Source: Chamaecrista fasciculata (Eukaryota > Streptophyta > Magnoliopsida > Fabales > Fabaceae). From it: a stretch of DNA of 64,000 bases. Positions 35,764-51,931 of the stretch are shown in pieces. The stretch spans positions 51,247 to 115,246 of the forward strand of contig QANZ01023036.1 in assembly GCA_003254925.1 (NCBI GenBank), given 5' to 3'. Every line of letters begins with the position of its first letter. Position 1 is the first letter of the stretch. Made by a program: the position numbers and the translations under genes. Below the pieces are notes generated by a model. It made no database searches, was not told where the DNA came from, and was given only the letters and a program-made list of their open reading frames with translations.

Positions 35764-37902
35764 GAGCAAACCCCCTTTTTGGTCCCTCAATTGTTACTGA
35801 GTCGAGGAATCGGTCCCTCAATTGTGAGAAACTACAACTCAGTCCCTCAATTGTACAATCCCGTTTACTTTTGGTCCCTCGCGTCTGGTCCGTTAGTGAT
35901 AGAGGTGTTAAGTGATGACGTGTCACCGTTATCTGCTTAGGTGGCCGTTAAATGCTTAGTTGAGGGACCAAATCCTCGACTCAGTAACAATTGAGGGACC
36001 AAAAAGGGGGTTTGCTCAAATTAATATCCAACTCATTTCCACTTGACACCTCATTCAAAACTACTCTCTTGCAATTTGGTCCCAAAACCCCTAAATCCCC
36101 TAAAACTTTTTTTAATCCTCTTCTTCATCTTTTTCATCTTCTTCATTCATTTTAGTCCCAAATCCTAAAAATAAAATTGTAAAGTATCCCAAAACCTTTC
36201 CAAACATTCCAATTTAGTCCTTAAATGTATTAAAAACCCTAAAACCCTAAACCCTAAAAAAAAACTACTTTGAGTTCATTCATTTTATCCCATTATTCTC
36301 AATTTATTAAATCATAATTAAAAAAAACATTTTAGTCCTTGAACCCTAATTTCTTTATCTTCATCTTCATCCTCATTCCTCTCTCATCTTTCATTCCTCA
36401 CCGCCGATCCTACTGCTTCAACCAAATCCTCAAACATCAAAATGGCTCGATTCTTCAAATCCTTAAACATTCTCTCGCTCGATTCTTCAACCATTTTGGG
36501 CGTCGCGAGATACATTCATTCATTTCTTAGGGTTCGAATTCGAATTGGGGGAGAACGTTTGGGGTTTCTTTCGATTTTGAAGAAATTCCGAGAGAATGCC
36601 TGCGACTGATGATGAAAACTCGTCGTCGCCGTCGTCATTTACCCATTTCGGCCGTTCGCTTTTGAGTCTCTGTTGTGACCATCAGGTTCACTCCATGGAA
36701 AGCTCAACGACACCACATGTTCACTCTGTCGCGACTTGCTTTCTCTCTCATGAGTCTCTAAGCTTCTCGATTCCTTCCTTCGCTGCCACGAGAGCTTTTC
36801 GGCTGATGAATGATGATGATGATGATGATATGAACTGATGATGAACTAATTTTTTTTAATCAAGAATTGATGAATTGATGAAACTTGTGTAATCTTTGGT
36901 GATTTCTGGTTGTGTAGTTTTAGGGTTTTGTGGTTTGGGGTTTGGTGTGGATGAGAAGATGAAGATGATGAAAGATGATGAAAGATGAAGAGGAAAGTAG
37001 GATTTAGGGACCAAATTGCAAGAGAGTAGTTTTTTTAGGGGTTTAGGATTTAGGGTTTAGGGGTTTAGGGTTTTAGATTTTGGGGTTTAGGGTTTTAGAG
37101 TTTAGGATTTTAAGGTTTTTAATACTTTTAAGGACTAAATTGGAATGTTTGGAAGAGTTTTGGGACACTTTACAATTTTAGNAGCTATATGCAATGCAAG
37201 GGAAATGAATCCATTCTCTTAGTACTCTCTATATGCTTGCAAGTTGCAACACACCGTTTGACTTCTTGATAAGCCAGCATAATCATGCAAAAAATATTGG
37301 CATCTATATATATATATATATCTTTGGAAACTAATAATTGATCTGAGACGACACACGACATGCGATATACATTATATGTATACTTGTTAACCTTAATGAA
37401 TGACATATATTATTCGTTACAAAGAAAAATATATACCAACAAATAACTCAAACTTGATACATTATGCTCTCTTTAAAGNACTTTACAATTTTATTTTTAG
37501 CATTTGGGACTAAAATGAATGAAGAAGATGAAAAAGATGAATAAGAGGATTAAAAAAAAGTTTTAAGGGATTTAGGGGTTTTGGGACCAAATTGCAAGAG
37601 AGTAGTTTTAATGAGGTGTCAAGTGGAAATGAGTTGGATACTAATTTGAGCAAACCCCCTTTTTGGTCCCTCAATTGTTACTGAGTCGAGGATTTGGTCC
37701 CTCAACTAAGCATTTAACGGCCACCTAAGCAGATAACGGTGACACGTCATCACTTAACACCTCTATCACTAACGGACCAGACGTGAGGGACCAAAACGTA
37801 AACGGGATTGTACAATTGAGGGACTGAGTTGTAGTTTCCCACAATTGAGGGACCGATTCCTCGACTCAGTAATAATTGAGGGACCAAAAAGGGGGTTTGC
37901 TC
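35764..37902. mobile_element. Composite Mutator-like foldback element
   Basis: An exact 9-bp direct repeat, AAAAATTTT, flanks the element (35755-35763 and 37903-37911). Each end is itself a complete palindromic module, 35764-36017 and 37648-37902, bounded by GAGCAAACCCCCTTTTTGG and its inverse. The homology continues inward in inverted orientation (ATCCAACTCATTTCC, then GCAATTTGGTCCCAAAACCC, then CCAAACATTCCAATTTAGTC), so the total arms are about 450 bp. The centre, about 36.25-37.03 kb, is less repetitive and includes an 80-codon frame at 36596-36838. TTTAGGG-like words lie at 37030-37110. No transposase is seen. The stretch 37183-37478 is bounded by single Ns and may not belong here. Confidence 0.82.
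36596..36838 (+). CDS. Small frame inside the foldback, possible captured gene piece
   Basis: An 80-codon ATG-to-stop frame, Ser/His-rich with an Asp tail (MNDDDDDDMN). It matches no family I know. It lies in the GC-richer centre of the composite foldback, between the arms, where Mutator-like elements are known to carry captured host fragments. There is no splice or codon evidence that it is expressed. It may be chance. Confidence 0.2.
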   Translation: MPATDDENSSSPSSFTHFGRSLLSLCCDHQVHSMESSTTPHVHSVATCFLSHESLSFSIPSFAATRAFRLMNDDDDDDMN

Positions 37903-37961
37903 AAAAATTTTCAAGCTCCTCAATAATGAAACTACATATATAGAGGCCCCATGTTTGTCAA

Positions 37962-39392
37962 TAGGGGTGTGCAAAAACGGATGAACCCGTCTAACTACCA
38001 AACCTGACTGCCTGACTGTAAATATCGGGTTCGGGTTTCACCGATCGGTTTAGTTCGGTGCCCATTTTTTAAAATAAAGTCGGTGAAATTGGATTATCGG
38101 ATTGACCCGGCAAACCTGACTAAATCGACCCGACATAACATAAAAGTAGAAAAGTTTGTCTTGTTTTAATCCCTCTCATTCTCGTCTCTTCCCAACAAAA
38201 AATTTCAAACTCTCAAACTACAATATTTATCTCTTAAATTTCAATCTCACTCTCACATCACACAGATTGAAGTAAAAAAAGAGAGAGAAAATTTGTGTAT
38301 TGAAGAGTGAAAATTACATATCTACAAAACAATGGCAGCAGTGTAACTCTCTCACTCTCACATCGGCTGTGAATGAAGATGAAGTCTGTACCGTCGGCGT
38401 TGACGCTTTAGCTCCTCAAATCTTGCAGTGACACAATCGATCTCGCCGAGTAGCAGTTTACTCCTTCATCTTGCAGTCGATCTCGCATCAGAAGCCATAT
38501 CAGAGCAAGACGTCGCGATTCGGTGGTCAAGACGGTGGTTGCTGCAGTTTTCCGTCAATATTCAGAGCTTCACCACCGCCGCCATGGGAGACTCGAAGTC
38601 GAAGGTTCAGGACGAAGAAGATGATGGAAGAGGTTTGAATTAGTGGAAGGCTACTTTTACTATTATTTATTCATTAATATTAAAATATAATATATAATGT
38701 TGAGGCATTGTGATTCGTGAGGTCCATACAAGTTCCGCATTGTGTTAGGGTGTTCGTCGGGCGGTTTGAACGGTTTGAAATGATTTTTCAAACTAAACCA
38801 ATGATTAAATTTCATTAATCAAATCAAACTAAACCAATAAAAAACGATTTGGGCGGTTCGGTTTGAGCGGTTTGAAGGAAATTTATTGTTAATTTTTTCA
38901 CTAATATACTAATAAAAAAAATATACAGTTATTCTCATAACTTACTAAAACACTAATAAGAAAATAAATATTATCCCTATATATAGTATAGAAGATTTTT
39001 TATAAATAATTAATTGAAATTAAAATTGTAGTTTACTAATATATATTTCTTCCTCTAACTTAATATCACAATAAGTTCTTCAAATATGGTGTGTTTTATA
39101 TTGTATAAACTAATACAATTTTATATAATAGTAAGATGTATAATCACTCATGGTGCATTATAATATGTTATATATAATGTAATAATATTCTCATTCTGTT
39201 ATAAACAACAAAATGGTTTTCTACTTTTTTAGCAAAAATCATTAGTATATAACAACNCCGACCGAACCCGCCCGTAACCCGATCTTATCGGGTTGTATGG
39301 GTTGACGGGCGGGTTCGGGTCGCAAAAATCGAACCCGCTACTTATTATATCAACACGTTCACCCACTCGAACCCGCGCGCTACACACCCTTG
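37962..39392. mobile_element. hAT-like nonautonomous element
   Basis: The termini are TAGGGGTGTGCAAAAACGG on the left and, on the other strand, CAAGGGTGTGTAGCGCGCG on the right. The 8-bp direct repeat TTTGTCAA (37954-37961 and 39393-39400) flanks it, and the uninterrupted version of this site exists at 24796-24806 (TTTGTCAAGAACC). Subterminal regions are rich in GGTTCGGGT and CGAACCCG words. A 71-codon frame at 38428-38643 has no transposase features. One N lies at 39257. It is 1,431 bp. Confidence 0.78.
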
Positions 39393-39994
39393 TTTGTCAA
39401 GAACCTTGCTCACTGTGGGAGAGTCCAAAACCCAAAACCTGAAAGTCGGTATTCGGATTCTCCATAGCTACACAGTCTTCCAAAATAAAATAAAAATTAT
39501 TATTTCTCTGACAAATCAATTTTAAAAAAAAAAAAGTGTAAGCTTTTCCACTGCCAAAGCAATTTTCATGATTGGTATGGGAACTGTAGGAATACTTCTC
39601 GATGTAATTATGAACTTTTTTTATTAAGTCGATAATGTTTGGGCAAAAAATATATATAAATAACATATTATGGTTTATTGAAATTCATCAAGAATACTTG
39701 AAAAGTTGAAAATAAACTAGGTTCATAATTTAGAATAATATTAAGCAGAAGTTAGGGGAAAGTCTATTGGGAGCTTGTAAATTTTGCTCAAATTTTTCTT
39801 TCTGATTCTATACAAGACTCAGTTTATTACTTTTTTTTTTGCCTGACTGAGTTTATTACTTGGTCTACCTCTCTGTATTACTGTGAACAGTTTACACATT
39901 TTTTTCTTTTCTCTTATAAGATTATTGTCTACTTGATCATTTGTACATTTAGTGACCTTAACAGCTTGAACTTGTTTCATTTTGATAATAGCAA
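39393..39994. other. Tail of the third flank copy and VPS4 3' flank
   Basis: 39393-39600 continues the duplicated ORRM1-like flank (AAGAACCTTGCTCACTGTGG, then the CCACTGCCAAAG and TGATTGGTATGGGAAC blocks shared with 31685-31715). The rest is the 3' side of the VPS4 gene on the minus strand. Confidence 0.55.
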
Positions 39995-45888
<5,894 letters not shown>

Positions 45889-46459
45889 TCTTCTCCTTTG
45901 ATTTCAATTAAAGTGAAATTTCAGAATCTCTACACTCAGTTATGCTATTTCGGCCGCATTAACAGAACGATTAGTAGAACTGTACAAATTTCATCACTCC
46001 GGTATGATTTCACTTGGGTTCTAGAATCTTCTAATACAACTATAACTATAATTCAGTAATCACCTGAGAAATTAGAAAATAAACTATTTGGCAAAACTAT
46101 AACAAAATACATACTACGAAAAAGTTCGAAGGCTCATCTTTTAGGGAAAAAGCTCCATTTCTTTAACTGCTAGGCCTTGGTGGATCAAACCTCAATAAAC
46201 GATCGAACAACTTTACAGATTAGCCAAAATTCTGAAGCAGAGAAGAGAAAATTGTAGCTCGAACGAGATCAGCAATCAAGATAGTCGATAACTGTGGATC
46301 AAGAGGAACTTTTACTTGTTTAATTTGTCTTTCATGCGTTCTCACTATCAATTATGATAAGGATTTGTGGAAAAGAGAAAGAAACAAAAAAAATAAAAAA
46401 GCAACCGCCAATAGAAAAAGATCGCTTTTTCTTTTTCTGTATAAAAACAAGGCTTAAGT
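45889..46459. promoter_or_regulatory. VPS4 5' leader and promoter region
   Basis: This lies just upstream of the VPS4 start codon on the minus strand. It probably holds the 5' UTR and core promoter. A 5' UTR intron is possible, because a pyrimidine-rich stretch precedes the start. I cannot point to a definite TATA box. A 60-bp tandem repeat lies immediately beyond it. Confidence 0.4.
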
Positions 46460-46672
46460 GCAATTTTAGTTCCCTAACTTTCGTAAAGGTCTCAATTTGG
46501 TCCCTTAACTTTTTTTGTTGCAATTTTGGTCCCCTAACTTTCGCAAAGGTCTCAATTTGGTCCCCTAACTTTTTTTGTTGCAATTTTGGTCCCCCAACTT
46601 TCGCAAAGGTCTCAATTTGGTCCCCTAACTTTTTTTGTTACAATTTTGGTCCCCTAACTCTTGAAAACATCT
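46460..46672. repeat. 60-bp tandem repeat upstream of VPS4
   Basis: Three full 60-bp units (46460-46519, 46520-46579, 46580-46639) and about half of a fourth are present. Each unit contains CAATTTTGGTCCCCTAACTT and AAAGGTCTCAATTTGGTCCC. Units 2 and 3 are nearly identical and units 1 and 4 are diverged. The unit text resembles the GGTCCC-rich arms of the foldback elements. The open frames that span it on both strands are repeat artefacts. Confidence 0.9.
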
Positions 46673-47045
46673 CACTATTGGCCCCAAGTGTACTTCCAAG
46701 TCATGAAAACGTCTCCGCATAATGATGAAATTTGTTAAGGGGTTATGCATATAAATTGTTAAAAATTCTAAGATATTATATTTTAAATTATTGAAAATTC
46801 TAAGATGTTAAGGGGTTATGCATATAAATTGTTAAAAAAGTTAATTTTATTATATTTTAAATTATTTAAAAATTTAATAAAAATAATTTGCTTCTAAAAG
46901 TTTAAAGTTAGTTTTTTTTAATAATCTAATAACAATTTCAAGAAATTATTTTTTTAAGAGTTCAATTTAAACTTGCTTTGTTTTGTAATGGTAAGCTTCT
47001 TTTGACTTAATTAATTGGAGTTGATATTATTCTTTACTGATTGGC
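46673..47045. other. AT-rich intergenic DNA before the gap
   Basis: A unit of about 50 bp with AAGGGGTTATGCATATAAATT occurs twice (46737 and 46808). I see no gene. Confidence 0.5.
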
Positions 47046-47401
47046 NNNNNNNNNNNNNNNNNNNNNNNNNNNNNNNNNNNNNNNNNNNNNNNNNNNNNNN
47101 NNNNNNNNNNNNNNNNNNNNNNNNNNNNNNNNNNNNNNNNNNNNNNNNNNNNNNNNNNNNNNNNNNNNNNNNNNNNNNNNNNNNNNNNNNNNNNNNNNNN
47201 NNNNNNNNNNNNNNNNNNNNNNNNNNNNNNNNNNNNNNNNNNNNNNNNNNNNNNNNNNNNNNNNNNNNNNNNNNNNNNNNNNNNNNNNNNNNNNNNNNNN
47301 NNNNNNNNNNNNNNNNNNNNNNNNNNNNNNNNNNNNNNNNNNNNNNNNNNNNNNNNNNNNNNNNNNNNNNNNNNNNNNNNNNNNNNNNNNNNNNNNNNNN
47401 N
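47046..47401. other. Assembly gap (356 N)
   Basis: The sequence is unknown here. All reading frames that cross it are meaningless. Confidence 1.
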
Positions 47402-47549
47402 CAAGTGCCCATCTTTGACATATATATATATATATTTAATTCAAATATTATAAATGACTTAAGAATCATTTATATACTCTTCTCAATCCTATAACTTATC
47501 CAATGTAAGACTTTTGATTACTAACTATATTAACTTATAAATGACTTTT

Positions 47550-48320
47550 GATTACTAACGCCAAAAAGAAAAACTTTCAGGAAGTGAAAGTTAATTTTTT
47601 CAAATCTTTTCTTTTTTTAAACGGAGGGATGTTGATGGAAATGACCCTAGAACCAACGGTGAAACTTTTTGATAATTTTGGGGACCAAAATAAAACAAAA
47701 AAATACTTTAGGAATTAAAACAAAAACTTAGGAAAAAAATAAGGACCACAAATAATATTTTGACCTTTATTATAATATGTTAAACTTTTAATCTTTTTCA
47801 AAATTATATTTTTTTATGACTAAATTATTCCTTTAAAATAATTAATTATTTCTTGATCGCAATTATTTATAATAAAATTGTTATTTTATATTTTGAACAA
47901 TATCATAATTTTAGTTTATCCCTCTAACAAATTAAGTCTCCATCATTTAATACCACTAGATTACATATATCACATCAATGGTTGTCATTATGTCAAATAA
48001 TTGCATGTTACACTAATCCAATTGTGATATACTTGTATTCATATATAAGAATTCGAACGCTGATAATAGAAATATAAGCCTTCTTAGAATAAAATGCTCG
48101 CAAAATAAATTATTATCTTATACGTTTGTTTTTTTTAAAAAGAGTCAAATACTCAAATTGGTCCCAAAAGGAACTAATTTTATATTTTGTTATTAACTGT
48201 TATATCTATTAACAACAATTTGAGTATTTGACTATTTTAACAAAATTAACTAACGTAACGTAATGGTTACCATTACTAATTTACCATGACTATAAACAAA
48301 AAATAAGCACTTTAAGCTAA
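47550..48320. repeat. Dispersed repeat, copy 2 (first copy at 32530-33370)
   Basis: Same order of blocks as copy 1, from AACGCCAAAAAGAAAAAC through ACCAACGGTGAAACTTTTTG and TTAATACCACTAGATTACAT to AAAAAATAAGCACTTTAAGC. It is slightly shorter. The right end lies directly against the hairpin element at 48322. Confidence 0.65.
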
Positions 48321-48321
48321 A

Positions 48322-48481
48322 AATAATTGGGGTCCTTGATTACTTAAACTGAGCACTTTAAGAAAAAAATTGGGAGAAAAGAGACGTTTTCATGGCAAAT
48401 TTTGTATTGTCGAAACGTCTCTTTTCTCCCAATTTTTTCCTTAAAGTGCTTATTTTAGGTATTCAAGGACCCCAATTTTTA
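48322..48481. repeat. Near-perfect long hairpin near the URM1 3' end
   Basis: The arms contain AATTGGGGTCCTTGA, GCACTTTAAG and AATTGGGAGAAAAGAGACGT, with near-exact inverse copies after a loop of about 21 bases (48393-48413). The stem is about 65-70 bp long with few mismatches. It lies about 240 bp beyond the URM1 stop codon. It may be a young MITE and, if transcribed, would give a double-stranded RNA. Confidence 0.75.
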
Positions 48482-48716
48482 TTGATTCCCTATTTCCCTT
48501 GGGATGAAAATGCAAATATTATTGATTCTATCAACGTCAAACGCAAGTATGCATTTCTAGCTTCTTTCTCAATAAATAATACATAACTTTTATATCCCTA
48601 GGCAATCAACATTAACTCCTGTTGGATGGTAGAACTTAATCTATAACCGTAACTTCAACAACTTATAGAGGGATGATAAGTTACTCTAGTCAATGATCTA
48701 AATAATCAAATACATA

Positions 48717-50643
48717 CTAGCCACCATGCAAGGTTGAAATAAAAACCACCACATCTTTCTCTTCTAATGATGTATTCAGCTGCCCACTCAACTCCCAATC
48801 ACAGTCATTCACAAGGACAAGAACTCCAGGTCTCCTGCAACACAAACCAAAATAATTAGCACAAAATTTTTTTTATTGTTCACCTGGTTCATCCCGACTG
48901 GCTACTAATTTGGACTCGACCTATATCAGGCACTTGGCTATAATGAGAGAACTTTCCAACAGGAATAATTGTATTCACAAAGTCTCGAATTCGAGTCCTT
49001 GCTTTATCGATACAAAGTCACTTATCAATTTGACTAACCATGTGTTGGTAATTTACACAATTTCACAGAACAGAGGTATAATATATACAGTGCTCACCAT
49101 AGACAGATGGTTCTCCCTATACTCTTGCAGAAGCTGGGGCTTAATATTTATATTACTTAACTGATAAGTTATCATCTATTTATTGTTGATGAACCTGACT
49201 TACTATGATCATTTAGCAACCCAAAAGTAGTCATACTCTAATATTCAAATCCTAGTCAACAAGCACAACAAAACTTACACAGTATCCCCTTTCATGAACA
49301 TTTCAGGCCTCTCCTTGATCAAGTTGTTCCGCACCCAAGAAAGCAAATCTTTCATAATTAACTGAGAAGCATGAAGAGAACTTCAGAAGAACCCTAGGTA
49401 TAACTTCAGAAAAATAGAAGAAAAATCACTTTGTTAGTCAAAAACTACCTTATCTGATCCATCTTGTAGCTCAACATTGACATTATGAATCTTCTTAGAG
49501 TCACAAAGAAGCTCTAATCCCCCACTGTTAAATCATGAACATATTGGTGAATTTAACAAGCAACTCAAACCAGATAAAAAATAAAAGGTTATAATTAGTC
49601 ACCAAAGATGTCAGAAAACAACACAATTACAACCAAAGATAGCAGGAAACAATTCAACTATTATATCTTGAGCATTAAGTGTAAGCACACAGAGAAGCCT
49701 TATAGAACCTCACCTCAGTTTTGATATAACTATATCAAAATCAACTAAATGTTCAATGGATATGTAAGGAAAACCGTACTAGATAAACTAGAATAGCAGA
49801 TTCTCACAGTTCCTTTCAGTATCGAGTTTATCTTGTGCACAATGAAATCAAATATCCAACAATATTAGCCTAATAATATTTACATTCCTATATAACTCTC
49901 CTGGTGGTGGTTTTGATCTTCCCGCTTCTCAACTACCAAACCACAGTACACAGTGGGAAAAAAATACAGAAACCGACAGCCCTTAAGGGGCATGATGATA
50001 ATAATAATAATATAATACCCAACCATATACCACCCAAGTAACAAATTATATAGAACTTTAAATGTATTTCCTTTAGAGCAAGGTCATTTCGCAGAACTTG
50101 TATTTTTTTATTTTTTTTAAATTTGCCAATGATTTCTCCCAGCACATCGGGATAAATTAGCAAGAATGTTCATACACAACAAAAACTCAAAATTTCTAAG
50201 CATAATAACCGTAACATATTGCAAAGAGAACATGACAGCAATAGTATAGGTTCACATGGGCACTTGATTCTACCATCATAAAGAATTCAACCATTTGGGT
50301 TAACAGCAATAGAAATTTCTGGCCTTGGGGTACTTACTGTTCAGTTTCAATTGTTTTACAATTTTCTTTTTTTTCCCCTGACCGACGAAACAGCCAATCG
50401 AAAATAGAAGAATATGAAATTTTACGGTAACATCAACAACAACCAAAGCCTTTTCCCACTAGGTGGGGTCGGCTATATGGATCAAGTGACGCCAATGTGT
50501 TCAATCCTTCACATGTCAATCGTAAGGTTATTGATAGATAGATCTTTCCGAATAGTTTCTTTACGGAGGAAACATAACAACCAAAGAAATCAACATATTT
50601 GAGAAATAACATAAACTTACCCAAATTCAAGTGTCAGCTGCAT
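48717..50643 (-). CDS. URM1: URM1, ubiquitin-related modifier 1
   Basis: Ubiquitin-fold sulfur carrier. Its C-terminal Gly is thiocarboxylated by the MOCS3/Uba4-type enzyme and it then supplies sulfur for 2-thiolation of wobble U34 in cytosolic tRNAs by the CTU1/CTU2 complex. It can also be conjugated to proteins. Minus-strand exons: 50643-50621, 49524-49449, 49361-49279 and 48834-48717, all GT-AG, giving 99 residues, the normal plant length. The protein starts [19 protein letters not shown], continues with [18 protein letters not shown] and [18 protein letters not shown], and ends FISTLHGG with the required di-glycine. It is followed directly by a TAG stop. The first exon codes for only seven residues plus two bases. 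Intron 1 (about 1.1 kb) contains a LINE scrap. A further intron in the 5' UTR is likely (acceptor near 50672, donor near 51055). Confidence 0.97.
50428..50559 (-). mobile_element. RTE-type LINE 3' scrap in URM1 intron 1
   Basis: This is about 130 bp of the 3' end of the same LINE family as at 41560 (CAACAACCAAAGCCTTTTCC, then AGGTGGGGTCGGCTATATG, then TAAGGTTATTGATAGATAGA). It is flanked by the direct repeat TTTACGG (50421-50427 and 50560-50566), so it is a separately inserted, heavily 5'-truncated copy. It has no coding capacity. Confidence 0.85.
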
Positions 50644-51180
50644 TTGATTGTTTTCTCCAAAACCCAAAACCCTAGACAGAGAAACAAACAAGAGCTAGTG
50701 TGAGAGAGCAAAAAGTGGGCAGCAGCAGCACCAGAAGATGCTTTCAATAAACCAAACATCAAAACAATAAAAACAAAAACTAATTGCATAAATCTCATAG
50801 ATACACATTGGAATAAACATCAAAGAATGGCATGTAATTTCAACTACTCAGCCACAGATGAAACAGATAAAAGACCAGTGAATCCATAAATAGCATGACC
50901 GAAATTAACATGGCTTCAAACATTTCGAGGAATCCGATACCCACTAACCACTTTCATCAAACTGAAAGATAACTTGCAGGATTCAAAAAACAAAGAATTG
51001 AGATTAAAGGAAGGGGTTCGAAACAGAAATCGTCTGTTTGCGTGTCTGCTTAACCTTGATCACAAGCGGAACAAAGCCGACGGAGGGAGAGAGAGATCGC
51101 ACCAGAAAAGAATCCTGCACCAGTGAGAAATATTGAGTCTTTGTTTTTTCTCCGTGAAGTGAGAAACGCAACGAGATGAA
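50644..51180 (-). promoter_or_regulatory. URM1 5' UTR, leader intron and promoter side
   Basis: Minus-strand reading gives a likely first leader exon around 51055-51140 (GCGATCTCTCTCTCCCTCCG, then CTTGTGATCAAG), a donor GTTAAG, and an acceptor TCTGTCTAG just before GGTTTTGGGTTTTGG and the start codon. Long pyrimidine tracts are typical of plant leaders. No clear TATA box is seen. Confidence 0.45.
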
Positions 51181-51567
51181 ATTATAGCGTATCTTTCAAT
51201 GGCGAATATATTTATAGGTCAAAAACTTATTTTGGTCCCTAATGTTTATCCAAAGTTCTGGTTTGGTCTCTAATGTTTTTTTTTTCGTTTCGTTTTGGTC
51301 TTTAATATTTCCTAAAAGTTTTACCATTGGTCATTAACTATTGAATTTGGTATATTTTTCTCGTTTCAAACCTGAATGCGATTAAATCAGAGTTACGAGT
51401 TAAATTTGATGAGTTCTTTATTTATCTAGTTGGAGTCATCGACAAACAAGATCAAATCAAACATGAAATCGAACCCAAAAATGAGCTACTTATTTAATGA
51501 ATTTGGTCATATCTCACTTGTTTCAGGTCCAAATGCAACAAAATCGAAGTTACAAGTTTTTTCTTTA
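51181..51567. repeat. Half of a GGTCC-type foldback
   Basis: TTATTTTGGTCCCTAATGTT, then TTTGGTCTCTAATGTT and TTTTGGTCTTTAATATT follow one another, then a CAAATTGGTC-style arm near 51480-51540. The matching inverse arm is missing or replaced, so this is a fragment. Confidence 0.4.
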
Positions 51568-51922
51568 GGGTAAATTACACTTTGGTACCATGTGGTTTGA
51601 ATTTCACTTTGGTAGCCTGTGGTATTCTCCATTAACACTTTGGTACCTTTTGGAGTTATTTTGCAATTTTAACCATAACAAATTTTGCAAAAGTTACATA
51701 TTAACCCCAAAATTTTTTTAAAGTTTTCATTTTAGTCCCTAGATAATATGTATTTGTAAAATTTTTTGAAAATTTTTGAGGTCAATATGTAATTTTTGTA
51801 AAATTTGTTATGGTTAAAATTACAAAATAGCTTCAAAGGGTACCAAAGTGTTGATGGAAAATACCACAAGGTACCTTAGTGAAATCGTGTCAAACCATGG
51901 GGTACCAAAGTGTAATTTACCC
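51568..51922. mobile_element. Mutator-like foldback MITE, GGTACCAAA type
   Basis: An exact 9-bp direct repeat, TTTTCTTTA, flanks the element (51559-51567 and 51923-51931). The termini are GGGTAAATTACACTTTGG at both ends in inverted orientation. Inner arms are CTTTGGTACCTTTTGGAG with the inverse AAAGGGTACCAAAGTG. It is 355 bp, non-coding, and the same family as 5517-5883. Confidence 0.85.
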
Positions 51923-51931
51923 TTTTCTTTA

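Noticed and set aside
38428-38643. 71-codon frame in the hAT-like element as transposase
   Set aside because: It has no zinc-finger or dimerisation-domain features and is far too short.
46460-46672. Regularly spaced repeats as a CRISPR-like array
   Set aside because: The units are contiguous with no unique spacers, and the DNA is plant nuclear.
46332-46722. Frames of 83 and 122 codons with repeated protein motifs (IETFAKVRGPK)
   Set aside because: The protein repeats are only the translation of a 60-bp tandem DNA repeat.
47011-47494. Four long open frames of 125-159 codons
   Set aside because: They consist almost entirely of unknown residues from the assembly gap.
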